Shown here in pieces: positions 1-6,880 of a stretch of 64,000 nt of DNA (the first letter of the stretch is position 1; each line of letters starts with the position of its first letter). The notes beneath the pieces were generated by a model. The model did not search any database, was not told the origin of the DNA, and worked only from the letters and a program-made list of their open reading frames with translations. This stretch comes from Bdellovibrionaceae bacterium UBA2339. Lineage in GTDB: Bacteria > Bdellovibrionota > Bdellovibrionia > Bdellovibrionales > JAMPXM01. The stretch is from contig DDUL01000003.1 of the NCBI GenBank assembly GCA_002344785.1, forward strand, positions 1-64,000. The letters run 5' to 3'. Both the position numbers and the translations under genes were made by a program.

Positions 1-2
1 AG

Positions 3-377
3 ATGATCACAGGCGTGCAAGACATTTACTACAACGTCTCCGACATGAAGCGATCCATCGCCTTCTACACCATGGCCCTGCAAATGAAACTTCGCTTCGA
101 AGATGACGGATGGACGGCACTTGAATGCGGCGGTGTGCAAATCGGCCTTCATCCCACCGAACCCGGCGAAGAAATCTTCAAGGTGCCTCGCGACTCTCAC
201 GGAGTCCACGGCCAAGCCACTCTCACACTTCGCTCCAACAATGTTCCCGAGGATCGCGCACGAATCGAAGCTCAAGGCGGAAAAATCCTGGGCGAGGCCG
301 ACGCACCTTGGGGCCACATGTTGGTCTTCGAAGATCCCGACGGCAACGTCTTGAAACTCATGAATCCAAAATACTAA
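3..377 (+). CDS. VOC-family (glyoxalase/bleomycin-resistance fold) protein
   Basis: The product is a 124-residue single-domain vicinal-oxygen-chelate protein. It opens with the usual first beta strand (QDIYYNVSDMKRSIAFY) and ends with the family's second half-motif (LVFEDPDGNVLKLMNP), so both beta-alpha-beta-beta-beta halves are present. Family members are metal-dependent lyases, dioxygenases or drug-binding proteins; the substrate cannot be read from the sequence. The ATG lies two bases from the left edge, so the ribosome-binding site is outside the window and an upstream start cannot be excluded, although the fold looks complete from this Met. It converges on the GFA-type gene next door. 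Confidence 0.85.
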   Translation: MITGVQDIYYNVSDMKRSIAFYTMALQMKLRFEDDGWTALECGGVQIGLHPTEPGEEIFKVPRDSHGVHGQATLTLRSNNVPEDRARIEAQGGKILGEADAPWGHMLVFEDPDGNVLKLMNPKY

Positions 378-425
378 GCCGCTATCGAGCCCTCTGGGCG
401 TCGGCTGCTCTTTTCGTCGGCCCCC

Positions 426-851
426 TTAGGTCGACGATTGTGCGGCTGCAAGGACTTGGGCTTCGGTGAGATTCTCCGTGAGATTAGCGAACGCATACTG
501 ATCAGGTTTGGCGTCAATATAGATTTGACGCTTCATTTTGAAGCCTGTGGCCTCGTCAAAAAGTCCCAAAGAAAAATTCTGATAGCCTGTGCGCTTCAGC
601 CGAAAAAACAAATGCGTGCCGCAGGACTTGCAGAACGCACGCTCCGCCCAATCGCTCGAGTCATAGCGCGAAATCCATTCTTCGCCCTTGATACTCACCT
701 GAGTTGTCGCTTCAAGAGTGAGCGCCGGGCCGCCGCCCCACCTGCGGCACATTCCGCAGTGACAAACATCAAAGCTCGCTTCGCTCGCCACCAATGAGAT
801 CTGCACTTTTTCGCAGAGGCACTTGCCGTGGAGTGGAGTTGAATTTGTCAT
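426..851 (-). CDS. GFA/CENP-V family zinc protein (glutathione-dependent formaldehyde-activating-like)
   Basis: This 141-residue protein has the full cysteine pattern of the GFA/CENP-V fold: C11-x-C13, C30-H-C32-x2-C35 and C74-x2-C77-G, which bind two zinc ions in characterised members. The fold is named for glutathione-dependent formaldehyde-activating enzyme, but most members have no proven activity, so a formaldehyde role is only one possibility. Length is typical for a single-domain member. It lies between two VOC-fold genes, which are often found with thiol-dependent detoxification genes; that link is inference. Confidence 0.85.
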   Translation of the reverse strand: MTNSTPLHGKCLCEKVQISLVASEASFDVCHCGMCRRWGGGPALTLEATTQVSIKGEEWISRYDSSDWAERAFCKSCGTHLFFRLKRTGYQNFSLGLFDEATGFKMKRQIYIDAKPDQYAFANLTENLTEAQVLAAAQSST

Positions 852-923
852 AGCTCCCCTCTTTTCGTCGGCGAGATCATGCGCTCAGAAATCGGACTCA
901 TGGCTTCGCCTTCGGTTTTAAGA

Positions 924-1316
924 TCACTTCTTGGCGGGGAAATTCTTTTCGTACTCTTCGTCCGACTGCCAGCGATTCAAAAAGATCTGATTCCCGTCGG
1001 GGTCGTGAATCACGGCAATGACCCCGCCGAAAGGCATGGGCGTCGCGGGCCGAGTGAACTTTAGGCCCTTCGACTCGAGCTCTCGGCAATATTCTTCGAG
1101 ATTTGGAACTTGAAAGCTGAAACTCACATTGCCCTTGGGGGCATCATGCGAGGTCCACGGCTGAATCGCGAAGTGAACATCGCCAAAATCTGCTTCGGCA
1201 TGCAGGCCGCCGCCATGATCATTCACCTTCAGCGGAACGCCGAGGGTTTTGTAAAAGTCGATCACCTTCTCCATGTTCGGTGTCGAAATGAAAACCGCAT
1301 CGATGGACTTCAGCAT
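924..1316 (-). CDS. VOC-family protein
   Basis: The product is about 130 residues with the start placed at the ATG at 1316 (MLKSIDAVFISTPNMEKVIDFY). That ATG has a good Shine-Dalgarno (GAGGTGG) just upstream, and the frame upstream encodes low-complexity residues that do not fit the fold. The C-terminal half has the VOC signature (GVIAVIHDPDGNQIFLNRW). As with the first VOC gene, a lyase, dioxygenase or binding role is possible. An open frame continues upstream to about 1445, but the ribosome-binding site argues against it. Confidence 0.85.
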   Translation of the reverse strand: MLKSIDAVFISTPNMEKVIDFYKTLGVPLKVNDHGGGLHAEADFGDVHFAIQPWTSHDAPKGNVSFSFQVPNLEEYCRELESKGLKFTRPATPMPFGGVIAVIHDPDGNQIFLNRWQSDEEYEKNFPAKK

Positions 1317-1563
1317 GTGCCACCTCGTGTTTTGAGATCCGCTTTTCATAGCATGTTCATCTGCGATTGAAACCCGATCTGTCGATACGGCAGCTGAATG
1401 GAGTGGAACATTGGAGGACTTTAACAATTGCGACTCAGGTGACACACTTGGGACGGAGTGAAGGCGTTGACGAGATGAATCATGCGGCGCCTTGGGAACG
1501 TGGATTCGCGCTCCGGCTCATTGGTGTCCTTTGTACCTCTAAGAATTCTGAGGACCACCTCAA

Positions 1564-1878
1564 TTAAGCAGCCTTACCCTTCTTCTCTTTTTGCACATTG
1601 ATCGACATGGTGTAGCCAAGTGCTTTGAGCACCTTGAAGATCGTATCGAAGGTTGGCGTTCGACGACTGTCACCCTTTTCGAGGCGAGCCACCATTGGCT
1701 GGCTAATACCGGCTTTCTTCGCCAATTCCACTTGGGACAGGCCAGTTCGAGCGCGAAGGTCTGAGATGAGATGCGCGATCTGGAGGTAAAATCGGTGCTG
1801 ATCGAAGGCGAGTTTGAACTCGTCACTTTTAAGCTCTTTCGCAAGAATGTCGTCGAGGCTTACGGATTTAGTTTTCAT
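1564..1878 (-). CDS. XRE-family antitoxin (HigA-like)
   Basis: A 104-residue protein with a Cro/CI helix-turn-helix at about residues 41-90 (DLRARTGLSQVELAKKAG, then ISQPMVARLEKGD). The N-terminal segment is typical of antitoxins of the HigBA/RelBE class encoded after their toxin. The start is the ATG at 1878, preceded by AGAGGTG; a TTG one codon upstream is less likely. The start overlaps the end of the broken toxin gene by 11 bp, the usual toxin-first arrangement. It probably represses its own promoter through the palindrome at 2212-2235. The antitoxin is intact although the toxin is not. Confidence 0.85.
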   Translation of the reverse strand: MKTKSVSLDDILAKELKSDEFKLAFDQHRFYLQIAHLISDLRARTGLSQVELAKKAGISQPMVARLEKGDSRRTPTFDTIFKVLKALGYTMSINVQKEKKGKAA

Positions 1879-2206
1879 CAAGCACCTCTTTTAATCTTCT
1901 CCTCGCCACTTCAAGCTCTCGAAGCGGCGCCTTTTGACCTTGCTTCTTGTACGAGTGCAGCACGTGCATGTGATCTGTCGCCAGCAGAACGCAAAAGAAG
2001 CGGCAACCGCCGGACAGGGCTCGCACCTACACTTCCCAGAGCTTGCCCTCGATCTGCCGGAAGTCACATCCCTTGGCTCCCAGACCGCGACCTTGGATGT
2101 CGCTGAAGACCGCCAAAACTACCGCACAATCCTGGGTCGTTAAGCCTTGGAAGAACTTCTCAAAGTAGCTCCGTCCAGATGCTGCTGCCGCAAAGGTGAC
2201 TTTCAC
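1868..2206 (-). pseudogene. HigB/Gp49-like (RelE-fold) toxin interrupted by an in-frame TAG
   Basis: Read on the minus strand from a GTG at 2206, this frame gives a RelE-superfamily HigB/phage Gp49-like protein. The first 59 codons run up to GKLWEV, then a TAG at 2027-2029 interrupts the frame. The same frame continues without a shift to a TAA at 1868-1870 and encodes the family's C-terminal block (HSYKKQGQKAPLRELEVARR). The full frame is 112 codons, the normal length for the family. A single base change would explain the stop (the family usually has LWELR here). The ribosome would make only a 59-residue fragment lacking the C-terminal basic strand and helix, so the toxin is probably dead. 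A sequencing error is the main alternative. Confidence 0.75.
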
Positions 2207-2211
2207 ATATT

Positions 2212-2235
2212 GAATATATCCAAATGGATATATTC
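2212..2235. promoter_or_regulatory. Palindromic operator of the toxin-antitoxin locus
   Basis: A perfect 10-bp inverted repeat (GAATATATCC / GGATATATTC) with a 4-bp AAAT spacer lies immediately upstream of the toxin start. It sits between the -35 and -10 elements and overlaps the -10 hexamer. This is the position expected for an antitoxin or toxin-antitoxin complex that blocks RNA polymerase. Binding by the adjacent XRE protein is inference. Confidence 0.7.
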
Positions 2236-2241
2236 TGTAAA
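2213..2241 (-). promoter_or_regulatory. Sigma-70-type promoter of the toxin-antitoxin locus
   Basis: On the minus strand TTTACA (2241-2236) and TATATT (2218-2213) are separated by exactly 17 bp, a near-consensus pair. The toxin GTG begins only 7 bases after the -10 hexamer and no Shine-Dalgarno is visible, so the transcript may be leaderless or nearly so. Confidence 0.6.
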
Positions 2242-2273
2242 GTAGGTTCTGCTGGGGTGCTTTAATTGCGATT

Positions 2274-2287
2274 GGGGTGACTGGATT
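2274..2287. repeat. 14-bp copy of the tRNA-Pro 3' end
   Basis: GGGGTGACTGGATT here is identical to 2467-2480, the 3' T-arm and acceptor part of the tRNA-Pro gene, in the same orientation. Copies of a tRNA 3' end are the mark left by integrases that use a tRNA as attachment site. No integrase is present and the copy lies under 200 bp away, so it may be a small remnant or chance. Confidence 0.4.
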
Positions 2288-2330
2288 GCTTCGGGCCTCC
2301 TGCCCTCAGCCCTGCGGGCTCCCCTAAAGG

Positions 2331-2373
2331 GTCGCGCCGAAATGCCTTCATGGCATTTCGGTCGAACCGCGAC
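2331..2373. repeat. Long imperfect hairpin between the toxin-antitoxin locus and tRNA-Pro
   Basis: An inner 10-bp perfect stem (CCGAAATGCC / GGCATTTCGG, 5-base loop) is extended by a second 6-bp stem (GTCGCG / CGCGAC) across a one-sided bulge. There is no T-tract on either side, so it is not a standard terminator. Its role is unknown. Confidence 0.6.
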
Positions 2374-2410
2374 GGATTGATCCCTGATTCGGAGTCAGTG
2401 ACGCCTGACA

Positions 2411-2457
2411 CTCAAAAAACAAAAGACCACCCTTGGGGGTGGTCTCTTTGTTTTTTT
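2411..2457 (-). terminator. Bidirectional-looking intrinsic terminator after tRNA-Pro
   Basis: A 9-bp perfect stem (AGACCACCC at 2424-2432 and GGGTGGTCT at 2437-2445) with a 4-base loop has an A-rich tract on its left and a T-rich tract on its right. Reading on the minus strand it follows the tRNA 3' end by 17 bases and is followed by TTTTGTTTTTTG. It should therefore end the tRNA transcript, and could also stop plus-strand transcription. Confidence 0.85.
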
Positions 2458-2461
2458 GGAA

Positions 2462-2538
2462 TGGTCGGGGTGACTGGATTCGAACCAGCGACCTCTTGCT
2501 CCCGAAGCAAACGCGCTACCAGGCTGCGCTACACCCCG
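2462..2538 (-). tRNA. tRNA-Pro (anticodon CGG)
   Basis: The minus strand folds as a canonical 77-nt tRNA. The acceptor stem CGGGGTG pairs perfectly with CACCCCG, the discriminator is A and CCA is encoded. The anticodon loop TTCGGGA gives CGG, which reads CCG proline codons. The T-loop TTCGAAT and D-arm AGCGCAGCCTGGTAGCGC are standard. Confidence 0.95.
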
Positions 2539-2564
2539 ACTTTTGAAGCTTGGAGCAAAAGGCA

Positions 2565-2594
2565 TTTATAACTGAGGGAATTGGGCCTTGTCGA
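2565..2594 (-). promoter_or_regulatory. Candidate promoter of tRNA-Pro
   Basis: Minus-strand TCGACA (2594-2589) and TATAAA (2570-2565) are spaced by 18 bp and would start a transcript about 20 bases before the mature tRNA 5' end. The -35 match is moderate, so this is a candidate only. Confidence 0.4.
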
Positions 2595-2760
2595 GCCGTC
2601 GTTTTGTCGTCCATGGGCGGGGCACTTGGGCCCTGGGGGCTCGACGCTTTGTGCTGCATTTCTGGGCAGCCGCCGCAGGCCCGTGACATTGCCCGCGAGC
2701 TCGCGCAAGCTGCGGGACCTGATTCTCGGTGGGCCGATGAATCGTTCCGAGGGCAAGAAA

Positions 2761-3969
2761 ATGAGCAAAAAAACCGATCTATTTGGCGACGAACTCAACG
2801 ACAACAACGGCCAGGACTTTGAGTCGATGTTCCGCGACTCGATGGCGCGCGCCGGAGATCGACTGCGAAACGGCGATCTGCTCAAAGGCGAAATCCTCTC
2901 GATCGGCAAGGAATCCGCGTTTGTCTCGACCGGCACACCCATCGACGGACTGCTGCCGACGGCCGAGCTCAAAGACAAAAACGGTGCGCTGCTCTACAAA
3001 GTCGGCGATAGCATCGAAGTCAAAGTTGTTCGCACGCGAGAAAACGAAGTGCTGCTGAAGCGCGCGGACTCGGTCGGATCATCCGACGATGCCGAGTCCT
3101 TAGAAGACGCCTTCGACATGGAACTTCCGGTGCGCGGCAAAGTCACCGAGTCCGTCAAGGGCGGCTTTCGCGTGGAGATCCAAGGCCAACGCGCCTTCTG
3201 CCCGCTTTCGCAAATCGATTTGCGCGCCTCCAACGACCCCAACGACTACATCGGCAAAAGCTTTGATTTCATCATCACCAAATTTGAAAAGCGCGATCTG
3301 GTGGTATCACGTCGACGCATTTTGGAACTGCAACGCGCCGAAGGCGAAGGAGCGTTTCTCCTGACGCGAAAGCCGGGTGACGTGCTCGAGGGCGAGATCA
3401 CTCGCATCGAGCGCTACGGCGCCTTCTGTCGTCTCGCCGATGGCGTGGAAGGCTTGATCCCGATTTCTGAAATGGCATGGGGACGCATCAACGACCCGCA
3501 CGAAGTCGTGAGCCTCGGCCAAAAAGTCAGCGTCATGTTGATGAAGGCCGATGAGGAAGGCGATCGCCTTAAAGTTTCTCTATCGCTCAAGCAAGGCGGC
3601 GGCGTCGCAGATCCCTGGCAAAGCGTCACGCAGAAGTTTCCGCTCGGCAGTCAGCACGAAGGTGTCGTGGATCGCAAAGAAGTCTACGGACTTTTCGTGA
3701 ATCTGGGTGGCGGCATCACTGGACTCTTGCCGCGCTCAAAGTGGCGCGATCATCTCGAGGCTAAAAGCTACGAGAACAAGAAAAAGGGCGAAAGCATCAA
3801 GGTGATGGTCGACGAGATGGACCTTGAGGCGAGAAAACTCACGCTCGCACCTCCGGGTGATCGCGATGACGGCGCTTGGCGCGCGCATATGGCGCCTAAG
3901 AAAGGTATGGGCACCTTCGCCGATCTGCTTCAGGCGGCGAAGCCCACACAGACGCAGAAAAAATCTTAA
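2761..3969 (+). CDS. S1-domain RNA-binding protein (four S1 repeats, RpsA-like)
   Basis: The 402-residue product has four S1 (OB-fold) repeats at about residues 39-101, 122-186, 207-277 and 296-364. The third is the most canonical (GDVLEGEITRIERYGAFCRL, then GVEGLIPISEM). S1 repeats bind single-stranded RNA. E. coli ribosomal S1 has six, so this four-domain form may be a second S1-like protein rather than the main ribosomal one. The ATG at 2761 is chosen because GAGGG lies 7 bases upstream; the longer frame to 2581 has no similarity to the family. The preceding gap of about 220 bp holds the divergent tRNA promoter. The C-terminal 35 residues are basic and unstructured. Confidence 0.85.
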   Translation: MSKKTDLFGDELNDNNGQDFESMFRDSMARAGDRLRNGDLLKGEILSIGKESAFVSTGTPIDGLLPTAELKDKNGALLYKVGDSIEVKVVRTRENEVLLKRADSVGSSDDAESLEDAFDMELPVRGKVTESVKGGFRVEIQGQRAFCPLSQIDLRASNDPNDYIGKSFDFIITKFEKRDLVVSRRRILELQRAEGEGAFLLTRKPGDVLEGEITRIERYGAFCRLADGVEGLIPISEMAWGRINDPHEVVSLGQKVSVMLMKADEEGDRLKVSLSLKQGGGVADPWQSVTQKFPLGSQHEGVVDRKEVYGLFVNLGGGITGLLPRSKWRDHLEAKSYENKKKGESIKVMVDEMDLEARKLTLAPPGDRDDGAWRAHMAPKKGMGTFADLLQAAKPTQTQKKS

Positions 3970-3979
3970 GCTCTCGAGG

Positions 3980-4885
3980 CTATGAGTTGGAGGGCGAGAG
4001 GCTGGCCCTCACTCGCGTCGACTTCCCGATCAGTGCGCGAAGTTTGTCTTCCGTCAGCTCCATGCTTCGACAAAGTTGAGCATCGAGCAGCAACACAACA
4101 CTCGATCCCATGCGGAAAATTCCGATCTCATCGCCCGCAGCGACTTCACGATCCGCGCCTGGAAAATTCCTGAGACTTCGCCTTTTGCCTCGCGGACGCG
4201 TAGAGAGCTCCGGGCAAAGTGTCGCACTGATGTTGCCGACATTCGTAGCCGCGATCATCACCGCTGTCCATCGCCCTGCTTTCGCCGCAAAACTCATCGC
4301 CACACGTTCGTTGATCGCATAGAGGCTTTCAATTTTGGACACACTCCAACTGTTCACCGGCCAAAACTCGCCCGGCATATGCCGTGTGTTCAGGAGTCGC
4401 CCGTCGAAACTTGCGTGCACGCGGTGATAGTCCGTGGGGCAAAGATAGTAACTCACAAAAAGTCCGCCCTGAAACTCCGCGGCCTCGGCCTCGGAAGCCA
4501 GCAGTTGCGACAGCGAGTAATCAATGCCCTTGGCTTGCACCAGAGTCGCGCCGATCGGACCAGCCTGCAGAATCACCGCATCTGCGGGATGCAGGACACC
4601 TTGGCCCAGGGGCCGAGCCTCGGGCTTGAGCCTTCTCGTAAACAGCTCACCGACATTCGCGTAGTACTCGAGGGGAAATTCAGCTTCCTGCATGTTGAGG
4701 CCATAGGCCTCGGCGAAGGCCTGAACACTCACACGCGCAAGCGGCTGAGGCAGATCCAAGTGCGCCAACCGACCGGTGAGGTGAGAAAGCTCGCCCTTTG
4801 GCAGATGGGGCATGAGCCAATCCATCGCCTTTTCTTTGAGACGCTCACGGAGACTCAAGACTTTGCTCGATTCGGGTTGTGACAT
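3980..4885 (-). CDS. psd: Phosphatidylserine decarboxylase proenzyme
   Basis: The protein (about 301 residues) converts phosphatidylserine to phosphatidylethanolamine at the inner membrane. It is a pyruvoyl enzyme that cleaves itself before a serine. Family motifs are present: HPADAVI with the catalytic Asp, CPTDYHRVH with the conserved histidines, and the C-terminal processing site MGSSVVLLL. The site is GSS rather than the common bacterial GST; GSS forms are known to process in other lineages, so it is probably functional. The ATG at 4885 has AGGAC 8 bases upstream; a GTG at 4903 is the alternative. It is transcribed away from the flavoprotein gene. Confidence 0.9.
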   Translation of the reverse strand: MSQPESSKVLSLRERLKEKAMDWLMPHLPKGELSHLTGRLAHLDLPQPLARVSVQAFAEAYGLNMQEAEFPLEYYANVGELFTRRLKPEARPLGQGVLHPADAVILQAGPIGATLVQAKGIDYSLSQLLASEAEAAEFQGGLFVSYYLCPTDYHRVHASFDGRLLNTRHMPGEFWPVNSWSVSKIESLYAINERVAMSFAAKAGRWTAVMIAATNVGNISATLCPELSTRPRGKRRSLRNFPGADREVAAGDEIGIFRMGSSVVLLLDAQLCRSMELTEDKLRALIGKSTRVRASLSPSNS

Positions 4886-4979
4886 ATTTTTATGTCCTGC
4901 CACCCTTCACCGCACTTGTCACTGCTTCCTGGGCGGAGTCGTTGACCAAAGCGGCCAAGCACCCTTAGATCGACTCTCA

Positions 4980-6584
4980 GTGAGCCAAATTTGTCGCGAT
5001 CTTGAAGTGAAACTTGATGAGGACCTGACGGAGCTTTTGCGACGCCGTTTCCCTCAGTATTCTTCGCATCGCGTGCTCCGGCAAAGCGTGGACGCGCGAC
5101 GAAGCGCGCGCGTGCCGCATTGGGTGTACTCGGTCGAAGTCTTTGAAAATCAAGAAACACCCACGACGCCGACCTATGATCCCGCTCCGGTACAATGGCC
5201 TCGCTCCCAAGCTCGCCCCTTGATTATTGGCACAGGACCCGCCGGACTTTTCGCGGCCATTCGTTTGATTGAACGCGGGGTGCGGCCGGTGATCCTGGAG
5301 CGCGGAAGTGTCGGCGAAAAGCGCATGCTCAAGATCAATCGATTCTGGCGCTACGGAGAGCTGGATCCCGACAACAACGTTTGCATCGGCGAAGGTGGGG
5401 CGGGACTTTACTCGGATGGCAAACTCATCACGCGCATTAAGTCCCCGCACATTCCCTATGTGATGGATCGACTGGTGCGATTTGGTGCGCCTGAGGAGAT
5501 TCGCTGGCTCAGCAACCCGCATGTTGGCTCGGATAAAATTCGCCGCGTGATTCCCAAACTTCGCGAATTTCTTTTGGCCCAAGGTGCTGAGATTCACTTC
5601 GACACGCCAATGACCGAGCTTCTCATTGAAAATCGACGCGTGGTGGGCGTGCGCACTCGCGATGGGCGCGAATGGCGAAGCGACCACGTGGTGCTGGCGA
5701 CGGGACATTCGGCCGAAGACATTTTGCGCCGTCTGCATGAGCAAGGTGTCGCGATGGAAGGTAAAAGCTTCGCGCTTGGATTACGCATCGAACACCCGCA
5801 GGAGAGCATCAATCGCATTCAATACCGAGACGCGTGGAAGCACCCGGCCCTCGGCGCAGCCAACTATAAGCTCACGCATCACGACTCCGAAAGCGGCATT
5901 GGCGTTTATTCGTTTTGCATGTGCCCGGGTGGCTATGTGCTCTCGAGCGGAACCGAGGCGGACGCCTTGGTTTCAAATGGCATGTCGAATTATCACCGCA
6001 ACTCACCATTTGCCAATGCCGCGATCGTCGTGAGCTTGGACCACGAAAAGAACTTCGGCGCGAATTTGTTTGGCGGGTTGGATTACCGACGCCAACTCGA
6101 AACTTCGGCATTTCAAGCTGTGCAAAGAGCGGGCGGCGGCCACGCCCTTCCCGTTCAGAGAGTCACCGACTTTCTCGATGGCCGCCCAGGCCCAGCGCTC
6201 AAAGGCAGTTCGCCCTCAGGTGCCGTCGCGGTTCGTTTGGATGAGCTGCTCGCAAAGCCACTTCGCGATCGTCTGCGCGAAGCCTTGGAGATCTTCCAAG
6301 GTAAAATGCGTGGCTTCATCTCTGCGGACGCGCAGTTTTACGGCATGGAGACTCGAACGAGTTGTCCGGTTCGAGTCACACGCGACAATTTGAGTTTACA
6401 GAGTATTTCTCATCCCGGCCTGTACCCGGCCGGCGAAGGTGCGGGCTACGCCGGCGGCATCACGAGTGCCGCTTGCGATGGTGTTCGCATCGCCGACGCC
6501 ATTGCCGAGAGCACGCAATCTCAATCGTCACCCAACCACTCTTCGACGCCAAGCGCGTCGGCCTCAGGACTTGCCAAGAGTTGA
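4980..6584 (+). CDS. FAD-dependent oxidoreductase, COG2509-like
   Basis: From the GTG at 4980 this is a protein of about 534 residues. It has an N-terminal segment typical of COG2509 proteins (RVLRQSVDARRSARVPHWVYSVEV), a dinucleotide-binding glycine motif GTGPAG near residues 84-89, and the family-specific block GEGGAGLYSDGKLITRIK. The C-terminus (GLYPAGEGAGYAGGI) closes the FAD site. Members are uncharacterised flavoprotein dehydrogenases of about this length. The start is uncertain: an ATG at 4812 would overlap the divergent psd gene and adds unrelated residues, and the GTG has no clear Shine-Dalgarno. The acyl carrier protein gene follows after 22 bp, possibly in the same transcript. Confidence 0.85.
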   Translation: MSQICRDLEVKLDEDLTELLRRRFPQYSSHRVLRQSVDARRSARVPHWVYSVEVFENQETPTTPTYDPAPVQWPRSQARPLIIGTGPAGLFAAIRLIERGVRPVILERGSVGEKRMLKINRFWRYGELDPDNNVCIGEGGAGLYSDGKLITRIKSPHIPYVMDRLVRFGAPEEIRWLSNPHVGSDKIRRVIPKLREFLLAQGAEIHFDTPMTELLIENRRVVGVRTRDGREWRSDHVVLATGHSAEDILRRLHEQGVAMEGKSFALGLRIEHPQESINRIQYRDAWKHPALGAANYKLTHHDSESGIGVYSFCMCPGGYVLSSGTEADALVSNGMSNYHRNSPFANAAIVVSLDHEKNFGANLFGGLDYRRQLETSAFQAVQRAGGGHALPVQRVTDFLDGRPGPALKGSSPSGAVAVRLDELLAKPLRDRLREALEIFQGKMRGFISADAQFYGMETRTSCPVRVTRDNLSLQSISHPGLYPAGEGAGYAGGITSAACDGVRIADAIAESTQSQSSPNHSSTPSASASGLAKS

Positions 6585-6606
6585 GCCCTCGCCGAACATT
6601 GAAGTC

Positions 6607-6870
6607 ATGTCGCAATCGGTTGATGTCCAACAAGTCGTCGCGATCTTTCAGCAAGTTTTCGCGCCGCAAGGCTTGTCCTGGCAAGCTGACGATTGCCGCC
6701 AACTGGAGCGCGGCGTACCGCCTTGGGATTCACTCAAGCATGTCGAAGTCTTGCAGCGCCTTGAAGAGGATCTGCAACTTGAAATTTCTGCGGATGCCGC
6801 CATCGCGATGACAAGCTTCGATGAAATTCTTCGATTGATTCCGAAGCTTCCGCGAGGCAATTCCAACTGA
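6607..6870 (+). CDS. Acyl carrier protein
   Basis: The 87-residue protein has the carrier-protein four-helix pattern and a DSL phosphopantetheine site (PPWDSLKHVEVLQRLEEDL). The serine would take the 4'-phosphopantetheine arm. It is not part of a fatty-acid synthesis cluster. It converges, with a 10-bp gap, on an SGNH/MBOAT operon, and an AMP-forming ligase lies about 5 kb further on. A DltC-like role, carrying an activated acyl group to an MBOAT protein, is the most economical inference. The ATG at 6607 matches the expected start of helix 1; upstream frame is unrelated. Confidence 0.85.
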   Translation: MSQSVDVQQVVAIFQQVFAPQGLSWQADDCRQLERGVPPWDSLKHVEVLQRLEEDLQLEISADAAIAMTSFDEILRLIPKLPRGNSN

Positions 6871-6880
6871 TCGCCGAAGC

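Noticed and set aside
1317..1563. Short open frames between the second VOC gene and the antitoxin gene
   Set aside because: They have no ribosome-binding site, domain or conserved composition.
2027..2029. TAG in the toxin as a pyrrolysine or other recoded codon
   Set aside because: No recoding element or pyrrolysine genes are seen and RelE-fold toxins have no known recoded residue; a nonsense mutation is simpler.
4076..4882. A 268-codon plus-strand frame opposite psd
   Set aside because: It mirrors psd and has no family motif; psd has its decarboxylase motifs and a ribosome-binding site.
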